The notes beneath the pieces were generated by a model, which made no database searches, was not told the DNA's origin, and worked only from the letters and a program-made list of their open reading frames with translations. From Stercoripulliclostridium_A sp045535235 (GTDB lineage: Bacteria; Bacillota; Clostridia; Christensenellales; DTU072), in contig JAZSLG010000136.1 in the NCBI GenBank assembly GCA_045535235.1, forward strand, positions 1-33,644: 33,644 nt of DNA, in the 5' to 3' direction. The translations under genes and the position numbers were made by a program. Positions 31,036 through 33,644 of the stretch are shown here, one piece after another. Within the stretch, counting starts at the first letter, position 1, and every line of letters starts with the position of its first letter.

Positions 31036-31064
31036 TTGAATTTTACTTTTGTATATAGTATTAT
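31036..31064 (+). promoter_or_regulatory. Sigma-A promoter for the EF-G-like gene
   Basis: TTGAAT (31036-31041), 17-bp spacer, TATTAT (31059-31064). Ribosome binding site AAGGAG lies about 25 bases downstream. Confidence 0.8.
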
Positions 31065-31099
31065 ATATGTACACGCATTCTTTTTAAGGAGAAAATATA

Positions 31100-33157
31100 A
31101 TGGCAGTTTTTCACAAAGATAAGATTAGAAACATCGCTTTGATAGGACACGGTGGTGAAGGTAAAACTTCCCTTCTCGAAGCTATTCTTTATAAGACCAA
31201 GGCTATCGACCGTCAAGGTAAAGTAGACGACGGTAACTCCGTATCCGACTATGATCAAGAAGAAATAGCACGTAAGATGTCCATATCCCTTTCGATGGCT
31301 TACGTACTTTATAAAGATTATAAATTTAACATTCTTGACGTTCCCGGCTTTTTCGATTTTGAAGGCGAAATGGTATCTGCTCTTTCCGTAGCAGATGCAG
31401 CTATCGTTGTAACCGGTGCAAACGGTACCGTTCCGGTTGGTGCAGAAAAGGCTCTTGAGTATTGTCAAGAAAAAGGCGTTCCCACTCTTATTTGGGTTAA
31501 CGGCGTAAACAAAGAAAACAGTAGCTACGAAGCAACTCTTGATGCATATCGCAACAAGTACGGTTCCAAAGTTATTTCCATAGAACTTCCCATCATGAAG
31601 GGAACCACCATGGAAGGTTATGTTGACGTTATTGAAGGCAAAGCATTCGATACCAAGGGCGCAGAAATCGCTATTCCCGATAGTGTTGCTGATAAGTATG
31701 CAGAAGAAGATGGCACTCTAATGGAGGCTGTTGCTGAAGCTAGCGAAGAACTAATGGAAAAATTCTTTGGTGGTGAAGATATTACCATTGAAGAAAAGAA
31801 AGAAGGTCTCAAATCTCGTTTCGTAAACGCAGAAGTATATCCCATGATGGCAGGTGTTGCAGTTGGTAACTCCCAAATCACCGGACTACTCGACCACTTT
31901 ATCGACTTGTTCCCCGTTCCCGGCGAATCAATCAAGACCAACTCTACTGCAGGCGAACTAGTATGTGATGAAAACGGCAAGTTCGTTGCTCAAGTATTCA
32001 AAACCATAGTTGACCCCTTCGTAGGTAGACTTCTTATGTTCAAAGTACTACGTGGTAAGGTTGCAATCGGTGACCAAGTTATTAACGTAGAAAAAGATGA
32101 AAATGAAAAGATTTCTTCCATCGTTGCTCTTCGTGGTAAGAAGCAAGACGCTATGGACGCTATCTATGCCGGTGATATGGGCGCATTCGCAAAGCTCAAC
32201 TATACCCAAACCAACAACACTTTGAGTGACGTTAACGACGTTGTAAAGTGTGATCCCATCGCATTCCCTGCTCCCGTTATTAGCTTTGCAGTTTCTTCTG
32301 CTGATAAGAATAATGAAGATAAAGTTTTCGCAGGCCTATTCAAACTAATGGACGAAGACATCACCTTCAAACTTGAAAAGAATGCTGAAACCAACGAAAT
32401 GGTACTTTCCGGTCTAGGCGAAATGCAACTTGACATTCTTTGCAAGAAAGTTAAGAATAAGTTTAATGCAACCCCCGTACTTCGCGAGCCTCGTATCGCA
32501 TATCGTGAGACCATCAAGAAGACTGTTGAAGCAGAAGGTAAACACAAGAAGCAATCTGGTGGTGCAGGACAATTCGGTCAATGTTCAGTTCGTTTTGAGC
32601 CCGGTGCAGAAGATGGTATCTTCGAGTTCGTAGATGCAGTTGTTGGTGGCGCTATTCCTCGTCAATTTATCCCCGCTGTTGAAAAGGGTCTCCGTGAAGC
32701 AGCTCCTAAGGGTATCCAAGCAGACTATCCCGTTATCAACCTAAAGTGTACTGTATTTGATGGTAAGTATCACCCCGTTGATAGTAAGGAAATCGCATTT
32801 ATTACCGCAGCTAAGCTTGCATTCCAAGATGGTTGTTCAAAAGCTAACCCCGTATTCCTCGAGCCCGTTATGCACGTTGACGTTATCGTTCCCGATTCAT
32901 ACATGGGTGACGTTATGGGCGATATGAGCAAGCGTCGTGGTAGAATCCTTGGTACTGACTCCGTTGGTGGAAAGACCGTTGTTTCTGCCGAAGCTCCCCA
33001 AGTAGAACTTGCAAAATATGCAACTGACCTTCGTTCCATGACCCAAGGTCGCGGTAAGTTCACCCTCGCTTTTGAGCGTTATGAAGAAGTTCCCAGCACT
33101 CAAGCAGTTAAGATAATTGAGGATTATAAGAAGCGTTTGGCAGCTCAAGACAAGTAA
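31100..33157 (+). CDS. Elongation factor G-like GTPase (EF-G paralogue)
   Basis: A 685-aa translational GTPase with all five EF-G domains. G1 is GHGGEGKTS (16-24), G3 DVPGFFDF. The canonical G4 NKxD is replaced by N134-G-V-N137. The effector RGITI is K-M-S-I-S. Domain III-V features include 'VLSGLGEMQLDILCKKV', 'GQFGQCSVRFEP', 'KYHPVDSKEIAFITAAK' and 'YMGDVMGDMSKRRGRILG'. These traits place it in the EF-G-like (FusA2-type) branch, not with housekeeping EF-G, which should be encoded near rpsL/rpsG elsewhere. Ribosome binding site AAGGAG; codons are strongly biased, indicating high expression. Its TAA stop lies in the left arm of a fold-back repeat. Confidence 0.88.
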   Translation: MAVFHKDKIRNIALIGHGGEGKTSLLEAILYKTKAIDRQGKVDDGNSVSDYDQEEIARKMSISLSMAYVLYKDYKFNILDVPGFFDFEGEMVSALSVADAAIVVTGANGTVPVGAEKALEYCQEKGVPTLIWVNGVNKENSSYEATLDAYRNKYGSKVISIELPIMKGTTMEGYVDVIEGKAFDTKGAEIAIPDSVADKYAEEDGTLMEAVAEASEELMEKFFGGEDITIEEKKEGLKSRFVNAEVYPMMAGVAVGNSQITGLLDHFIDLFPVPGESIKTNSTAGELVCDENGKFVAQVFKTIVDPFVGRLLMFKVLRGKVAIGDQVINVEKDENEKISSIVALRGKKQDAMDAIYAGDMGAFAKLNYTQTNNTLSDVNDVVKCDPIAFPAPVISFAVSSADKNNEDKVFAGLFKLMDEDITFKLEKNAETNEMVLSGLGEMQLDILCKKVKNKFNATPVLREPRIAYRETIKKTVEAEGKHKKQSGGAGQFGQCSVRFEPGAEDGIFEFVDAVVGGAIPRQFIPAVEKGLREAAPKGIQADYPVINLKCTVFDGKYHPVDSKEIAFITAAKLAFQDGCSKANPVFLEPVMHVDVIVPDSYMGDVMGDMSKRRGRILGTDSVGGKTVVSAEAPQVELAKYATDLRSMTQGRGKFTLAFERYEEVPSTQAVKIIEDYKKRLAAQDK

Positions 33158-33296
33158 GACACGCTATTTGAGCGAATAACTTCACAAAATACAAAGTCCC
33201 TCCTCGGTCATTTACGCTAAGTAAACTCCCGTCGGAGGGATTTCTTTTTGTTCGCTCTTCATCTCAACTAGCGCGTCTTACCTAAATCCTATTAAA
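33155..33296. repeat. Fold-back repeat unit 1
   Basis: A nested palindrome. Outer arms TAAGACACGCTA (33155-33166) and TAGCGCGTCTTA (33269-33280) match with one mismatch; GAGCGAA (33170-33176) pairs with TTCGCTC (33251-33257); the core AAAGTCCCTCC...TTTAC pairs imperfectly with GTAAA...GGAGGGATTT. The core is followed by CTTTTTG, so it may serve as terminator for the EF-G-like gene, whose stop codon is inside the left arm. Confidence 0.85.
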
Positions 33297-33331
33297 GAAC
33301 TAGCAAGTTTATACCTTTATTCTTCCAACAT

Positions 33332-33466
33332 CGCTATTTGAGCGGATAACTTCACAAAACAAAATCTCCCTTCAGGTCATGTACGACTTAGTATGCTCCC
33401 ATTGGGAGATTTTCTTTTTGCTCATTCTTCATCACAACTAGCGCGTCTTACCTAAATCCTATTAAA
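33332..33466. repeat. Fold-back repeat unit 2
   Basis: Same layout as unit 1: CGCTATTTGAGCG at the left, an ACTTCACAAAA block, and a core stem AAAATCTCCC/GGGAGATTTT. The core bases differ from unit 1 but pair equally well. The last 32 bases (33435-33466) are identical to 33265-33296 of unit 1. Confidence 0.85.
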
Positions 33467-33499
33467 CAAAAAGAAAATATGAGTTTATCGTTCTAAAAT

Positions 33500-33585
33500 G
33501 CTATTTGAGCGAATAACTTCACAAAATACAAAGTCCCTCCTCGGTCATTTACATGTTGCGTAAACTCCCCTTGGGATAGACTTTG
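33500..33585. repeat. Fold-back repeat unit 3
   Basis: The first 53 bases (33500-33552) are identical to 33163-33215 of unit 1. The right half is different and ends in ATAGACTTTG, pairing AAAGTC with GACTTT. It lacks the TAGCGCGTCTTA end and runs directly into unit 4. Confidence 0.8.
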
Positions 33586-33589
33586 TTTT

Positions 33590-33644
33590 TTGGCGACATA
33601 CTTCACAAAACTAAAAATCTCCCTACGGGTCATGTACACCTAGT
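33590..33644. repeat. Fold-back repeat unit 4, cut by the window end
   Basis: TTGGCGACATACTTCACAAAA followed by AAATCTCCCTACGGGTCATGTAC, the left half of a unit closest to unit 2. The right arm lies beyond the window. Confidence 0.7.

Noticed and set aside
33155..33644. Repeats at the right end as a CRISPR array
   Set aside because: Units are long, palindromic and imperfectly conserved, with no short constant repeat/unique spacer pattern and no cas genes.

Overview
The window is a compact, AT-rich stretch of chromosome from an anaerobic, probably spore-forming Clostridia-type Firmicute. The evidence is good sigma-A promoters, GGAGG ribosome binding sites, SpoVG, the germination protease GPR, the rpmE/DUF1385/prmC/prfA neighbourhood, and a trimeric [FeFe]-hydrogenase. 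The lineage beyond 'uncultured Clostridia-like' is inference. No phage, insertion sequence, CRISPR array or integrase is visible.

Layout. 1-4.4 kb: an M1-type lipoprotein peptidase, a small rubredoxin-like protein, a PRC-barrel protein (minus), an acyl-CoA/AMP ligase and spoVG (minus). 4.5-7.3 kb: murC, a dehydrogenase-fold protein lacking zinc ligands, and rpmE under a consensus promoter. 7.4-11.7 kb: a DUF1385-PrmC fusion, prfA and a DRE-TIM acyltransferase that may be a Re-citrate synthase. 11.8-16.8 kb: a tight operon of a small P-loop protein, thrC, trpS, a DUF5685-type protein, a degenerate J/TPR/Cys-rich protein and a membrane protein. 16.8-17.5 kb: a repeat-like inverted repeat, an unlisted 54-aa Cys-rich hydrophobic protein (minus) and a divergent ArsR-type regulator, with a perfect 6-4-6 inverted repeat between them. 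17.5-19 kb: ung (predicted leaderless) and nadE.

19-27.1 kb is the centrepiece. HydC (NuoE-like), an accessory 2Fe-2S protein, HydB (NuoF-like) and HydA form a predicted NAD(H)/ferredoxin electron-bifurcating hydrogenase. It is preceded by, and interleaved with, apparent signalling genes: two DRTGG proteins, two GHKL ATPases, a PHP phosphoesterase and a second [FeFe]-hydrogenase-like protein with sensor-type active-site motifs. The simplest reading is a catalytic H2 enzyme encoded with its own H2/redox-sensing branch.

27.2-33.2 kb: an RNA-polymerase-alpha-CTD-like/Q-N-rich/WG-repeat protein, a membrane-anchored SH3 protein, tRNA-Pro and rpsT (minus), gpr, murI and an EF-G-like GTPase with an altered guanine-specificity motif. 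The last ~490 bp hold several related long fold-back repeats. The first begins inside the stop codon of the EF-G-like gene, and a related fragment lies at 16.8 kb.

Regulatory themes: several genes lack a Shine-Dalgarno and have a -10 box placed so that transcription would start at the ATG (clearest for ung and the AMP ligase). Rare CGCG-rich palindromic sequences occur in three promoters (AMP ligase, ung, hydC).
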